Positions 7,739 through 17,194 of a stretch of 31,123 nt of DNA are shown here, piece by piece. The stretch's first letter is position 1. The number at the start of each line of letters is the position of its first letter. Below the pieces are notes generated by a model that made no database searches, had not been told where the DNA came from, and worked only from the letters and a program-made list of their open reading frames with translations. Made by a program: the position numbers and the translations under genes. The stretch is from a bacterium (GTDB lineage Bacteria; Planctomycetota; J058; JAJDCP01): assembly GCA_030428695.1 (NCBI GenBank), contig JAUIEM010000057.1, positions 1 through 31,123 on the forward strand, written 5' to 3'.

Positions 7739-8762
7739 CTACCCGTTTCTCTCCACCTTCGTCCAGGGCCGGCTCGCCGGCCTGCTCTCGAAGTCCGAGC
7801 TCGCCGAGCTCGCGCAGGCGCAGGGCTTCGAGGCCTTGATCGCCGGCCTCGAGCGCGACAAGGCCGAGCGCTTCGAGAAGATGGCTCACCGCCGGGGCAC
7901 GCTCGAGAGCTTCGTCAAGGCCGTCGCGCACGAGCACTCGAAGGCGCTCCGTGAGGTCTTCGCCTTCGCGCGCCCCGAGGAGGCCGACACCTACCTCGGA
8001 CACCTGCAGGCGCTGTTCGAGCTCGACGACGTCAAGACCCTGGTGCGCGGCTTTACCCGCGGCGCCGACCTGAAGAAGGTGCGGCGACGCCTGTCCGGCC
8101 TGCTGCCGCTCAAGGACGACCAGCTCGAGGAGCTCTTCGGTCAGATCGGGGGGGATTTCTACGCCGGGCTCGCGCGCCTTCCCCTGCATCCCTTCCTGCA
8201 GCATGGACTGAAGAGGATCGACGCCAGCCTGCCTCCGATCCGCATCGAGCAGCTGCTCGAGAAGACCCTGTTCGAGGACATCCGCAAGGCGCTCGCCACG
8301 CGGCCCGAGCCGGCGCTGGCGTTCGTGATCGCGACCGAGATCGACATCCGCAACATCCGCCTCGCCCTGCACTTCGTCGGCACCCCGGACGGCCCCGAGG
8401 TGCGGAGCTACTGCCTCGAGGGCGGCCATCTCGACAGAGCCTTCTACGACCAGCTGTTCGCCCAGAGCAGCATCGACGACGTGGTCGAGGCGCTGACCCG
8501 GACGAGCTACGGTCCGACCATCCAGAAGGGCGTGATCATCTACGCCTCCCTCGGCACGGTGCTGGTCTTCGACCGGCTGTTCGACGAGGCGATGCTGCTC
8601 GAGCTGACCAAACACGCGCTGGTCGAGCCCCTCTCGCTGTGGCCGACGCTGCTCTATCTGTACCGGCTACGAAACGAGAAGAAGAACCTCAACGTATTGC
8701 TGCGGCTGAAGTTCCACAACTTCCCCACCGGCACCATCCGGGAGATGCTCGTCCATGCGTGA
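7731..8762 (+). CDS. atpC: A/V-type ATPase subunit C (rotor-to-stalk funnel)
   Basis: A 343-residue, mostly helical protein. In A/V-type ATPases subunit C is a funnel that links the central shaft (D, F) to the membrane ring. Visible family features are repeated LRxxF/LxxLxxxLExDD-like helical segments, the ATEIDIRNIRLALHF segment (the conserved D-x-x-N-x-x-x-x-L-R-x motif) and a final YRLRNEKKNLNVLLRLKFHN-like stretch typical of the C-terminal third (ExExxNLRxIxxGK in relatives). Start overlaps the end of subunit E by eight bases, and the end overlaps subunit F by eight bases, so no alternative start is favoured. Confidence 0.88.
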   Translation: MPDYPFLSTFVQGRLAGLLSKSELAELAQAQGFEALIAGLERDKAERFEKMAHRRGTLESFVKAVAHEHSKALREVFAFARPEEADTYLGHLQALFELDDVKTLVRGFTRGADLKKVRRRLSGLLPLKDDQLEELFGQIGGDFYAGLARLPLHPFLQHGLKRIDASLPPIRIEQLLEKTLFEDIRKALATRPEPALAFVIATEIDIRNIRLALHFVGTPDGPEVRSYCLEGGHLDRAFYDQLFAQSSIDDVVEALTRTSYGPTIQKGVIIYASLGTVLVFDRLFDEAMLLELTKHALVEPLSLWPTLLYLYRLRNEKKNLNVLLRLKFHNFPTGTIREMLVHA

Positions 8763-9102
8763 AGGGGAACAGCGGACGACGCGGCTGCTCGCCCTGTGCG
8801 AGGAAGAGATCGCGACCGGCTTCCGGCTCGCCGGCGTCGAGGCGCGCGCGCTCCACGACCGGAACGAGGTCGAGGCCACCCTGAGCCGCGAGCTCGAGGC
8901 GGGCGACTACGGCTTGATCCTGATCGACAGCGCGCTGCTGGAAGACGTCGACGAGGTCCTGAAGCAGAAGGTGCTCGAGAGCGACTTCCCGTTCGTGCTC
9001 GCCTTCCCGCTCGGGCTGACGGAGATCACCGGCGAGAAGCTCGACGCGCAGCTCGCCGACCTCGTCCGCAGGATGACGGGCTTCAACCTGCTGGCGACCT
9101 GA
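8755..9102 (+). CDS. atpF: A/V-type ATPase central shaft subunit F
   Basis: A 115-residue small alpha/beta protein that sits on subunit D in the rotating shaft and modulates activity. The family pattern is present: an early TGFRLAGVEARAL segment, the DYGLILIDSALLE strand-loop and a PFVLAFPLG strand, corresponding to the usual GFRLAGV, GVIxI and PxIxxIP elements. It follows subunit C with an eight-base overlap (ATGCGTGA) and is 18 bases from subunit A, whose own ribosome-binding site lies in that gap. Confidence 0.9.
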   Translation: MREGEQRTTRLLALCEEEIATGFRLAGVEARALHDRNEVEATLSRELEAGDYGLILIDSALLEDVDEVLKQKVLESDFPFVLAFPLGLTEITGEKLDAQLADLVRRMTGFNLLAT

Positions 9103-9120
9103 TGAGAAACGGGGGACACC

Positions 9121-10905
9121 GTGACTGAAAGCCAGACGCAGGGCCGCATCCGCAAGATCTCCGGACCGACCGTGGTCGCCGAGGCGATGGCCGGGGCCCG
9201 GATGTACGACATGGTGCGGGTCGGGAAGGAAGAGCTGCTCGGCGAGGTGATCCGCCTCGACGGCGAGAACGCCTTCATCCAGGTCTACGAAGAGACCGTC
9301 GGCCTCGCGGTCGGCGACCCGGTCGTCAGCAGCGGCGAGCCGTTGAGCGTCGAGCTCGGCCCCGGCCTGCTCGGCTCGGTCTACGACGGCATCCAGCGGC
9401 CCCTCGAGGTGCTGCGGGAGGCCTCGGGCATCTTCATCGGCCGCGGCCTGGTCGCCCCCGCCCTCGACCGCGAGAAGACCTGGAGCTACACCCCGAAGCT
9501 CGCCGAGGGCGCGCGGGTGGTGCCCGGCGCTGTGCTCGGGGAGGTGCAGGAGACCGAGCACATCGTGCACCGCATCCTCGTCCCGCCCGGCGTGTCCGGC
9601 ACCCTGGTCGAGGCGCTGCCCGCCGGCGAGTACAGCGCGAAGCTCGACAGCGGACGCGCGCTGAAGATGTTCCACACCTGGCCGGTCAAGCAGGCGCGGC
9701 CCTTCCTGCGCAAGCTCGACCCCGGCGAGCCGCTGTTCACCGGCCAGCGCGTGCTCGACGTGCTGTTCCCGGTCGCCCTCGGCGGCAACGCGATCATCCC
9801 CGGAGGCTTCGGCACCGGCAAGACCGTCGTCGAGCAGACCCTCGCGAAGTTCTGCAGCGCGGACATCATCGTCTACATCGGCTGCGGAGAGCGCGGGAAC
9901 GAGATGACCGACGTGCTCGAGGAGTTCCCGCACCTGACCGACCCGCGCAGCGGCCGCCCCCTGATGGAGCGCACGGTGCTGATCGCGAACACCTCGAACA
10001 TGCCCGTCGCGGCGCGCGAGGCCTCGATCTACACCGGCATCGCCCTCGCCGAGTACTACCGCGACATGGGCTACCACGTCGCCCTGATGGCCGACTCGAC
10101 CTCGCGCTGGGCCGAAGCGATGCGCGAGATCGCCTCGCGGCTCGAGGAGATGCCCGGGGAAGAGGGCTACCCGACCTACCTCGCCAGCCGCCTCGCCGCC
10201 TTCTACGAGCGGGCCGGGCGGGTGGTGCCGCTCGGCGCGGAGAAGCAGGGCGGCGCCCCCGACCTGCGGCGCGAGGACAAGGCCGAGTCCGTCGGCTCGG
10301 TCACCGTGGTCGGGGCGGTCTCGCCCCCCGGTGGCGACTACTCCGAGCCGGTGACCCAGGCCAGCCAGCGGGTGGTCGGCGCGCTCTGGGCGCTCGACGC
10401 GACCCTCGCCTACCGCCGCCACTACCCCGCGATCAACTGGAACCGCAGCTACTCGCTGTACTACGACGGGCTCAAGGGCTGGTTCCACGAGCAGGTCTCG
10501 CCGGAGTGGGAGCTCCTGCGCCGGCGCTTCTTCTCGCTGATGAAGAAGGACGGCGAGCTGCAGGAGGTCGTCCAGCTGGTCGGGCCCGACGCCCTGCACG
10601 ACAGCGACAAGGTCATCCTCGAGGTCGCCCGCGTCGCGCGGCTGTTGTTCCTGCAGCAGAACGCGTTCAGCGAGCACGACGCGAGCTGCAGCTACGGAAA
10701 GCAGCTCGGCATCCTGCGCAGCCTGTTCGACTTCCAGGATTACGCGGCCAAGGCCGTGGAAGCCGACGTGCGCATCGAGACCCTGCGCGAGACGAAGTCC
10801 CTCGAGGAGCTGTCGCGCCTGAAGTCGATCCCCGAGGACGAGTTCGCGGAGGCGGAGCGCACCCTGCGGAGCGCGATGCAGAAGGAGTTTGCCCAGTGGA
10901 AATGA
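9121..10905 (+). CDS. atpA: A/V-type ATPase catalytic subunit A
   Basis: A 594-residue catalytic subunit, normal length. Residues 1-75 form the beta-barrel, and the A-type specific non-homologous insert (about 80-190) includes the YDGIQRPL and GxVxExxxxxHxI segments. The Walker A loop is PGGFGTGKT (G228-T235, K234) with GCGERGNEM following, then the [15 protein letters not shown] catalytic stretch, an [11 protein letters not shown] segment and a [15 protein letters not shown] loop. Together these identify the nucleotide-hydrolysing or synthesising subunit rather than the F-type beta subunit. The start is GTG at 9121, with GGGGGA upstream. It overlaps subunit B by four bases. Whether the enzyme works mainly as ATP synthase or ion pump cannot be told from sequence. 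Confidence 0.98.
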   Translation: MTESQTQGRIRKISGPTVVAEAMAGARMYDMVRVGKEELLGEVIRLDGENAFIQVYEETVGLAVGDPVVSSGEPLSVELGPGLLGSVYDGIQRPLEVLREASGIFIGRGLVAPALDREKTWSYTPKLAEGARVVPGAVLGEVQETEHIVHRILVPPGVSGTLVEALPAGEYSAKLDSGRALKMFHTWPVKQARPFLRKLDPGEPLFTGQRVLDVLFPVALGGNAIIPGGFGTGKTVVEQTLAKFCSADIIVYIGCGERGNEMTDVLEEFPHLTDPRSGRPLMERTVLIANTSNMPVAAREASIYTGIALAEYYRDMGYHVALMADSTSRWAEAMREIASRLEEMPGEEGYPTYLASRLAAFYERAGRVVPLGAEKQGGAPDLRREDKAESVGSVTVVGAVSPPGGDYSEPVTQASQRVVGALWALDATLAYRRHYPAINWNRSYSLYYDGLKGWFHEQVSPEWELLRRRFFSLMKKDGELQEVVQLVGPDALHDSDKVILEVARVARLLFLQQNAFSEHDASCSYGKQLGILRSLFDFQDYAAKAVEADVRIETLRETKSLEELSRLKSIPEDEFAEAERTLRSAMQKEFAQWK

Positions 10906-12332
10906 GCGCCGGCCCCGCCCTGCCCAAGGAGTACCAGGGCCTGTCCTACGTCTCCGGTCCGCTCCTGTACATGCAGGGCGGACGCCGCTTCCCCTACGGG
11001 GCGATGCTCGACATCATCCTCGCCGACGGCGAGGTGCGCAACGGCCAGGTGCTCGAGCTCGACGGCGACCTCGCGGTCGTGCAGGTGCTCGAGACCACCG
11101 CCGGCATCGACGTCGTCAATACCCGCGTGCGGCTCCAGGAGGTCGAGGCCCGGGTCGCGGTCAGCAGTGACCTGATCGGGCGCGTGCTCGACGGCCGCGG
11201 CCGCCCGCGCGACGGCCTGTCGACGGTGCGCGGCGGCGAGGAGCGCAGCGTGCACGGGGCGCCGATCAACCCCGCGGCGCGCATCAAACCGGACAACTCC
11301 ATCGAGACCGGGGTGACGGCGATCGACGCCTTCAACACCCTCGTGCGCGGCCAGAAGCTGCCGATCTTCAGCGGCTCGGGCCTGCCCGCCAACGAGCTCG
11401 CCGCCCAGATCGTGCGCCACGCCCGGGTGCCGGGCTCGGAGGAACCCTTCGTCGTCGTGTTCGGCGCGATGGGCCTGACCCAGCGCGAGGCGAGCTACTT
11501 CCTCAACCGCTTCAAGCAGGACGGCTCGCTGAGCAAGACCGTCTGCTTCCTCAACCTCGCCAGCGACCCGACCGTCGAGCGCCTGCTCACGCCGCGCTGC
11601 GCCCTGACAGTCGCGGAGTACCTCGCCTTCGAGAAGGACTACCACGTGCTGGTGATCCTGACCGACATGACGAGCTACTGCGACGCCCTGCGCGAGATCG
11701 GCGCGGCCCGTGAGGAGATCCCCGGCCGCCGCGGCTACCCCGGCTACATGTACACCGACCTCGCCTCGCTGTACGAGCGGGCCGGCATGGTGCGGGGGCG
11801 GAAGGGCTCGGTCACGCAGATCCCGATCCTGTCGATGCCCGAGGACGACATCACGCACCCGATCCCCGACCTGACGGGCTACATCACCGAGGGCCAGATC
11901 GTGCTCTCGCGCGCGCTGTACCAGGACGGCATCGAGCCGCCGATCGACGTGCTGCCGAGCCTGTCCCGGCTGATGAACAACGGCATCGGCAAGGGCCGCA
12001 CCCGCGAAGACCATCGCCAGCTGGTCAACCAGCTCTACGCCGCCTACGCCCAGGGCCGCGACGTGCGCCGGCTCAGCGCGATCGTCGGCGAGGATTCCCT
12101 GTCTGAGCTCGACCGGATGTACCTGAAGTTCTCGGACGAGTTCGAGCGCGACTACATCGGCCAGGGCGAGACCGCGCGGGCACTGAACGACTCCCTCGAC
12201 CAGGGCTGGCGCCTGCTGCAACCCTTCCCCCAGCGCGAGCTGACGCGCATCGACAAGGACCTGATCTCCCGCTACTTCAACGTGATCATGAAGGACGGCA
12301 CGACGACGCCCTTCTTCGACCCGAGGGGTTAG
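10902..12332 (+). CDS. atpB: A/V-type ATPase regulatory subunit B
   Basis: A 476-residue non-catalytic subunit alternating with subunit A in the head. As expected for B it lacks a P-loop: the equivalent position reads [15 protein letters not shown]. Other family marks are the [17 protein letters not shown] segment, the [15 protein letters not shown] stretch, [21 protein letters not shown] and the SITQIPIL-like [19 protein letters not shown]. The start is ATG at 10902 within the ATGA overlap with subunit A. A GTG at 10896 would extend it by two residues and cannot be excluded. The longer in-frame opening upstream is the shadow of subunit A. Confidence 0.97.
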   Translation: MSAGPALPKEYQGLSYVSGPLLYMQGGRRFPYGAMLDIILADGEVRNGQVLELDGDLAVVQVLETTAGIDVVNTRVRLQEVEARVAVSSDLIGRVLDGRGRPRDGLSTVRGGEERSVHGAPINPAARIKPDNSIETGVTAIDAFNTLVRGQKLPIFSGSGLPANELAAQIVRHARVPGSEEPFVVVFGAMGLTQREASYFLNRFKQDGSLSKTVCFLNLASDPTVERLLTPRCALTVAEYLAFEKDYHVLVILTDMTSYCDALREIGAAREEIPGRRGYPGYMYTDLASLYERAGMVRGRKGSVTQIPILSMPEDDITHPIPDLTGYITEGQIVLSRALYQDGIEPPIDVLPSLSRLMNNGIGKGRTREDHRQLVNQLYAAYAQGRDVRRLSAIVGEDSLSELDRMYLKFSDEFERDYIGQGETARALNDSLDQGWRLLQPFPQRELTRIDKDLISRYFNVIMKDGTTTPFFDPRG

Positions 12333-12360
12333 GGATGGGTCGGCGTAGGGAGGGCTCCCG

Positions 12361-13026
12361 ATGCAGGGCGTGACGCCGAACCGGATGACCCTGCTCGAGC
12401 GCAAGAGCCAGATCAAGCTCGCCGCGCAAGGGGCGGACCTGCTGCGCAAGCGGCGGGACGCGCTCCTGCAGGAGCTGTTCACTCTGCTCAAGCCGCTGCG
12501 GGCGCTGCGCCGCGCGGTGCTCGAACGCTCGCAGGGGGCGGCGCGGGCGGTGATCATGGCGACCGCCCTCGATGGGCGGCGGGCCCTGGGCTCGGCCGAG
12601 CTGGCGAGCAAGCGCGAGCTCGAGCTGCGGATCACCGGCACCGGGCGCACGGGCTGGGAGCTCGAGGTGCCGGGGCTGGTGCGCACCGCGCTGGAGCGCG
12701 GTTACTCGCCGAAGGGGACCGGCAGTGGTACCATCGAGGCGGGGCTCGCCTACGAACGCCTGCTCGAGATCGTGCTCAAGATGGCGCCGCTGGAGATGAA
12801 GCTGCGCCGCCTCGGCGGCGAGATCAAGCGCACGACCCGTCGGGTCAACGCTCTGGAGCAGCGGCTGCTGCCCCGCCTGTCCCGGGACGTCAAGACCATC
12901 CAGGCGGTGCTCGAGGAGCGGGAGCGCGAGGAGATCTTTCGGCTGAAGCGCCTCAAGGGCAAGTCGGATCCGGGCGGACCGGAGGGAATCCCTCGAGAAA
13001 AGCTGTCTGGAGACCGAAAGAGTTGA
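12361..13026 (+). CDS. atpD: A/V-type ATPase central shaft subunit D
   Basis: A 221-residue rotor shaft protein built from two long antiparallel helices. The N-terminus (VTPNRMTLLERKSQIKLA) and the helix that follows (LLRKRRDALLQEL) match the strongly conserved P-T(N)-x-x-L-x-L-x-x-x-L-x-x-A-xx-G-x-x-LL-K-x-KR start of the family. The C-terminal helix contains the RRVNALEQRLLPRL motif. The last 25 or so residues are a charged, proline/glycine-containing tail beyond the usual end. ATG at 12361 has GGAGGG upstream, and a 28-base gap separates it from subunit B. It is the last gene of the nine-gene operon, followed by a hairpin and then a new promoter. Confidence 0.95.
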   Translation: MQGVTPNRMTLLERKSQIKLAAQGADLLRKRRDALLQELFTLLKPLRALRRAVLERSQGAARAVIMATALDGRRALGSAELASKRELELRITGTGRTGWELEVPGLVRTALERGYSPKGTGSGTIEAGLAYERLLEIVLKMAPLEMKLRRLGGEIKRTTRRVNALEQRLLPRLSRDVKTIQAVLEEREREEIFRLKRLKGKSDPGGPEGIPREKLSGDRKS

Positions 13027-13048
13027 TAACTTGACGGTTTCTTTTCCC

Positions 13049-13076
13049 CCGGTCCCTCGCGCTCTCGCGACACCGG
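13049..13076 (+). terminator. Hairpin after the ATPase operon, possible transcript end
   Basis: Outer arms CCGGT/ACCGG and inner arms CGCG/CGCG with a CTCT loop form an interrupted stem in the 139-base gap between the subunit D gene and the PATAN gene. There is no T-run after it on this strand, so termination would not be of the classical intrinsic kind. Confidence 0.28.
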
Positions 13077-13088
13077 CGTTCGGCCGCA

Positions 13089-13117
13089 TTGTCGGTGTGT
13101 GAGGGTCCTGCTACGCT
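13089..13117 (+). promoter_or_regulatory. Putative sigma70-type promoter for the PATAN-MshEN gene
   Basis: TTGTCG (13089-13094), a 17-base spacer and TACGCT (13112-13117), the -10 preceded by TGC as at the ATPase promoter. It leaves a leader of about 40 bases before the GTG start. Confidence 0.4.
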
Positions 13118-13165
13118 GTATCTACCTGGTCACCACGGCATTCTTTCTCGGAGACAGGTTCAGGG

Positions 13166-15832
13166 GTGAAGGAGCTGTCTTTAGTAGGAAGTGTCCGTAC
13201 CCTGAGCCTGTCGGAGCTGTTCCAGTTCCTCCAGGCCAGTGGCCATTCGGGAACGCTCGAGGTGTTCCACGGGGCGGAGCGGAAGACCGTCTACTTCCAG
13301 TCCGGCGAGATCGTCACGACCACCCGTGATCGCAGCCTGGCGCGGCTCGGCGACATCCTCATCCGGCAGAACCTGCTCAAGGAGAAGGATCTCTACGCCT
13401 GCCTCGCCGAGCAGAAGGCGAGCGGCCAGCGGCTCGGCGACATCCTGGTCGCCCGCGGCCTCGTCCAGCCCGGCGACATCACGACCGCCCTGCGCAAGCA
13501 GCAGGAAGAAGAGCTGATCGAGCTGTTCTTCTGGGAAGACGCCTTCTTCGAGTTCGGCAAGAACCTGCTGCCCGAGCACATCCAGAAGGCCGCCGAGAGC
13601 GGCCCGACCTTCAGCACCCAGAACATCGTGATGGAGGGCGCACGCCGGCTCGACGAATGGAGCCGCATCAACGCCCTGATCCCCTCGACCAAGCAGTTCT
13701 TCCGCTGCCCGGCGGAGGGTCTGCCCGAGGCGATCGAGAACTTCCACAAGATCAACGCGCCCGGCGCGGACAAGCTGCGGCTCGACGGCGCGACCTCCCT
13801 CGAGAGCGAGCTCGAGGTGCTCGGGCTCGCGCGCTTCGATGCGATGACCGCCTTCGCCGACCTGGTCCAGGCGGAGAAGATCGAGCCGATCGCCTTCGCC
13901 GAGCGCCGCATGCTGCTCGCCAAGTCGCTGCACGACCGCGACCTGAACGGCTCCCTGCGCATCCTCGAGTCGCTGCTCGAGGACCCCGAGCTCGAGACCG
14001 AGGAGGCCGAGACGCTCGCGGTCGAGGTGTTCAGCTCGGCCGCCTTCATGCAGACCAGCGGCGAGGTGCGCTTCAGCGCGAAGACCAGCGGACGCCTCGC
14101 CCTCGCGCTGTTCATCGCGCTGTTCAAGCAGGACCTGCTCGGCACCTTCACGGTCCGCGAGAGCGGCCACGAGCTGTCGGTGTTCATGGGCCAGAGCTTC
14201 CTCGCGATGTGGAGCACCGACCCCGAGAAGACGCCGAACGTCGGCCGCTACATCCTCAAGGTCGGGCGCCTGACCGAGGACGACATCCGCCGCGCCCAGG
14301 AGCTCAAGGCCAAGACCGGCAAGCCGCTGCAGCAGATCCTGCTCGGCGGCGGCATCCTCACCCGCGAGGAGTGGTCGCGGGCGCTGCGCGAGAAGATCCT
14401 CGAAGAGATCGTCGACATGTTCTTCTGGAAGCGCCCCCACCTCGAGTTCATCAAGGGCGAGCCGAGCGCGCGGCCGCCGCGCAGCGACGGGCTCTTCCTC
14501 AAGATCTCGTACATGAAGTCGAGCGTGCGCAGCCGCATCTGGCACCTGCTCCGCAAATGGCGGCGCATCGCCGAGCGCGTCCCGTCGGAGAAGGTGATCT
14601 TCAAGTTCGACCCCGGCAACGCCAAGGTCTCCCCCGACGAGCCCTTCGCCCTGTTCACCGGGAACCGCACCGTCGAGGACCTGATCCGGCTGACCAAGGC
14701 CGGGCGCCAGGAGTTCTACCAGTTCCTGTACCGCGGCATGGACCGCGGGCTGGTGCGGCAGCTCACCGAGCAGGAGTACGGCGCCTTCATCGACGCGGCG
14801 GTCGCGAGCGGCCGCCACGCCGAGGCGATGAGCGCGTGCATGGGGGCCCTGGCCAGCGGGCGGAACACGACCTACTTCCAGCAGCGCCGCGACCAGATCC
14901 AGCAGTCCCACGTGCAGACCGAGGAGACGGAGAAGAAGTACATCCTCACCGGCAACCTCGACGACTTCAACATCGCCGAGGTGCTGCAGTCGCTGCGCTC
15001 GCACCAGCACTCCGGCACGCTCCGGATCTCCGACGGCGAGCGGCAGAAGTCGATCTACTTCTCCCAGGGCGACGTGTTCCTGCTCAACATCGACCGCCAG
15101 CAGGAGGGCGACGCCTTCCTCAACTCGGTGCTCGGGGAGGAGACGGTCAAACAGACCGAGGAGATCTTCGGCGGCGACCTGGTCGAGCGCGGGTTCATCA
15201 GCGAGGGCGAGCTCTCCGACCAGCTGATGGACCAGATCAAGGAGGAGCTGCACGAGACCTTCCTGTGGGACACCGCGACCTTCCAGTTCACCCGCGACCA
15301 GCTCCCGCCCGAGTTCTTCAGCACCAGCAAGGAGGTCACGCGCCTCGCGCTGAACACCGACGCCTTCCTGCTCGAGGCGGTGCGCCGCATCAACGAGTGG
15401 GACGAGCTGAAGACCCAGTTCCCGAACCAGGACGTGATCTACGTCTTCCGCGACTTCGAAGCGAAGATGGAAGGGGTCAAGCACTGGGGCAACCCCGAGG
15501 TGCTGTACCTGATCGACGGCAAGCACAGCCTCGACGAGATCGTCCGCATCTCCGGGCGCAACAAGCTCGCGATCTACGGCCTCTTCCGCGACCTGGCCAC
15601 CGACGGGCTGGTCCGCCTGATGTCCCTGACCGAAGTGCTCGCCTCCGCCAAGGAAGCGGAAGAGCGCGGGGACACCAAGGTCGCGAGCAAGTGCTACAAG
15701 TTCGCCCTCTCCCTCGGCGCTCCGAAAGAGGAGTTCGAGCACCGCCTCGACCTCGCGGAGACAAAGATCGCCGCCGAGGAAAGCCAGATCACTCCCGACA
15801 ACGATTCGAGCGAAGAGAGCTGGCTTCTGTAA
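13166..15832 (+). CDS. Multi-PATAN (DUF4388) protein with MshEN-type c-di-GMP motif pair
   Basis: An 888-residue soluble protein with three related modules. Each has a PATAN/DUF4388-like beta unit (GTL-x-V...K-x-x-YF-x-x-G-x-(I/V)) followed by a helical unit. Clear PATAN copies are at about 5-55 and 590-640; a diverged one is at about 310-355. The first helical unit contains two 24-residue motifs, R60-Q83 and R89-Q112, both starting RLGDIL and separated by exactly five residues. That is the published architecture of the MshEN c-di-GMP-binding domain. The only deviation is Asn69 for the first Gly. The second (about 365-420) and third (about 655-705) copies are degenerate, lacking the RLG starts. 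Each module ends with a FFW/FLW segment and a FEF/FQF strand. The start is GTG at 13166 with AGGTTCAGGG upstream. The gene precedes the GspF/GspE operon, suggesting a regulator of that machine. Confidence 0.85.
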   Translation: MKELSLVGSVRTLSLSELFQFLQASGHSGTLEVFHGAERKTVYFQSGEIVTTTRDRSLARLGDILIRQNLLKEKDLYACLAEQKASGQRLGDILVARGLVQPGDITTALRKQQEEELIELFFWEDAFFEFGKNLLPEHIQKAAESGPTFSTQNIVMEGARRLDEWSRINALIPSTKQFFRCPAEGLPEAIENFHKINAPGADKLRLDGATSLESELEVLGLARFDAMTAFADLVQAEKIEPIAFAERRMLLAKSLHDRDLNGSLRILESLLEDPELETEEAETLAVEVFSSAAFMQTSGEVRFSAKTSGRLALALFIALFKQDLLGTFTVRESGHELSVFMGQSFLAMWSTDPEKTPNVGRYILKVGRLTEDDIRRAQELKAKTGKPLQQILLGGGILTREEWSRALREKILEEIVDMFFWKRPHLEFIKGEPSARPPRSDGLFLKISYMKSSVRSRIWHLLRKWRRIAERVPSEKVIFKFDPGNAKVSPDEPFALFTGNRTVEDLIRLTKAGRQEFYQFLYRGMDRGLVRQLTEQEYGAFIDAAVASGRHAEAMSACMGALASGRNTTYFQQRRDQIQQSHVQTEETEKKYILTGNLDDFNIAEVLQSLRSHQHSGTLRISDGERQKSIYFSQGDVFLLNIDRQQEGDAFLNSVLGEETVKQTEEIFGGDLVERGFISEGELSDQLMDQIKEELHETFLWDTATFQFTRDQLPPEFFSTSKEVTRLALNTDAFLLEAVRRINEWDELKTQFPNQDVIYVFRDFEAKMEGVKHWGNPEVLYLIDGKHSLDEIVRISGRNKLAIYGLFRDLATDGLVRLMSLTEVLASAKEAEERGDTKVASKCYKFALSLGAPKEEFEHRLDLAETKIAAEESQITPDNDSSEESWLL

Positions 15833-16010
15833 GACGGCCGCTCGCCTCGGGCCAGCCGCTCCGCCGGCGCCTCGAGCCCTCTGCGCTGCTCACTTTGGGA
15901 CGGTGTGCCAGCGATGACGAACGCTCCGCTGCTCGAAGACTCGACGCGCCCGATCTCAAGCGGCCTCCGGGTCCTCGCGACGAAATCCCGGTGAATCAAC
16001 CGGGTTGTGT

Positions 16011-16040
16011 TTGACAGTTTTCTCGCGACTGCGCTACACT
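16011..16040 (+). promoter_or_regulatory. Strong sigma70-type promoter for the secretion/pilus operon
   Basis: A perfect -35 hexamer TTGACA (16011-16016), an 18-base spacer and TACACT (16035-16040) preceded by GC. It is the best promoter match in the window. It lies in the 279-base gap (15833-16111) after the PATAN gene, 72 bases before the GspF start; the rest of that gap shows no supported gene. Confidence 0.65.
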
Positions 16041-16111
16041 CGGGCGTCACAACGACAATTCCGACACCCTCCCGACCCCCTTCGGAGATCCTTCCACCTC
16101 GGAGAGCTTCC

Positions 16112-17191
16112 ATGGCATCGCCCGAGCCCCAGAAACTGAAGATCACCGGCGAGCAGATGCTCTTCCTCAACCGGCAGATCGCGTCGATGGCGCGACTCAA
16201 CATGCCGTTGAGCAAGGGACTGACGATCCTCGGGCGCGAAGTCACCGATCCGAACTTCGCGAAGATGATCGACCAGATCCGCGCCGACCTCGACGAAGGA
16301 AAGACGCTGCACGACGCGCTGGCGCGCTACCCGGACTCGTTCTCCAAGGTCTACCTCGAGATTCTCAAGGCCGGTGAGACCACCGGAAACCTCGCGGTCA
16401 TCCTCGACGAGCTGGCCGCGTACTCGGAGACGATGCTGCGGGTCCGCGACCGCATCGTCGACTCGCTGACCTACCCGATGGTGATGGGCTCGGTGACGGT
16501 CGGCTTCCTGCTGCTGTTCACCTACATCGCCGTGCCCGCGCTGCGCCAGATCCTGTCCCAGGCGACGAGCGCGGGCGGTCAGCGCGAGCTGCCCCTGATC
16601 ACGCGCATGGTGTACGGGCTGTCGGACGTGCTGCAGCACCCGGTGCTCGCGCCGGTGCTCCTCGTCGCGCTGGTCGCCGCCGGCTACGGGATCCTGCGCT
16701 TCCTGCGTACCCAGCGCGAGGCCTACGACCAGATCATGTTCCGGCTGCCGATTTTCGGGCCGCTGTTCCACAAGGCGACGCTGCTCAAGGTCTGCCGTAC
16801 CCTGCGCGACCTGCTGAGCAACGGCGTGTCGATGGTGCAGTCGCTCAAGCTCGCGACCAACATCATCGGCGACAACGTCGTCAAGGAGAAGCTCGAGAAG
16901 ATCACCGCGGGCGTCGAGCAGGGCGAGAGCTTTGGGAAGTACCTCGGCGGCGACAAGCCCGCCGTGTTCCCCGACACGATCGTGTGGAAGCTGCAGATCG
17001 CGGAGGAGAAGGGTATCGTCGAGCGCGCCCTCGGCGAGGTCAGCAACGACCTCGAACGGCAGATCGACTCGGTCGCCACGCGGGTGTCGAAGCTGATGGG
17101 CCCGATCATCATGCTGATCCTGTGCGTGGTGGTCGGCCTGGTCGCCGTCTCCTTCTACATGCCGCTGTTCGAAGCGATGGGCTCGAGGTAA
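16112..17191 (+). CDS. gspF: GspF/PilC-type inner-membrane platform protein
   Basis: A 359-residue inner-membrane protein that anchors the assembly ATPase and pseudopilus or pilus base. It shows the duplicated T2SSF architecture. Two cytoplasmic helical domains begin near residues 15 (FLNRQIASMARLNMPLSKGL) and 215 (LLKVCRTLRDLLSNGVSMVQSL); the second is followed by the EKGIVERALGEVSNDLE conserved segment. Three hydrophobic spans are visible, at about 125-150, 180-205 and 330-355. Family members often carry an N-terminal extension of about 50 residues before the first domain, and here it is short. ATG at 16112 is chosen because GGAGAG lies just upstream; an earlier in-frame ATG at 16007 overlaps the promoter and is rejected. 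Three bases separate it from the ATPase gene. Confidence 0.92.
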   Translation: MASPEPQKLKITGEQMLFLNRQIASMARLNMPLSKGLTILGREVTDPNFAKMIDQIRADLDEGKTLHDALARYPDSFSKVYLEILKAGETTGNLAVILDELAAYSETMLRVRDRIVDSLTYPMVMGSVTVGFLLLFTYIAVPALRQILSQATSAGGQRELPLITRMVYGLSDVLQHPVLAPVLLVALVAAGYGILRFLRTQREAYDQIMFRLPIFGPLFHKATLLKVCRTLRDLLSNGVSMVQSLKLATNIIGDNVVKEKLEKITAGVEQGESFGKYLGGDKPAVFPDTIVWKLQIAEEKGIVERALGEVSNDLERQIDSVATRVSKLMGPIIMLILCVVVGLVAVSFYMPLFEAMGSR

Positions 17192-17194
17192 TCG

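Noticed and set aside
13181..15742. 853-codon minus-strand frame opposite the PATAN gene
   Set aside because: Antisense shadow; the composition is typical of reversed GC-rich codons, and the plus strand has recognised motifs and a promoter.
15914..15994. 26-codon frame between the PATAN gene and the secretion promoter
   Set aside because: Too short to judge, weak ribosome site, no family; could be a leader peptide but nothing supports it.
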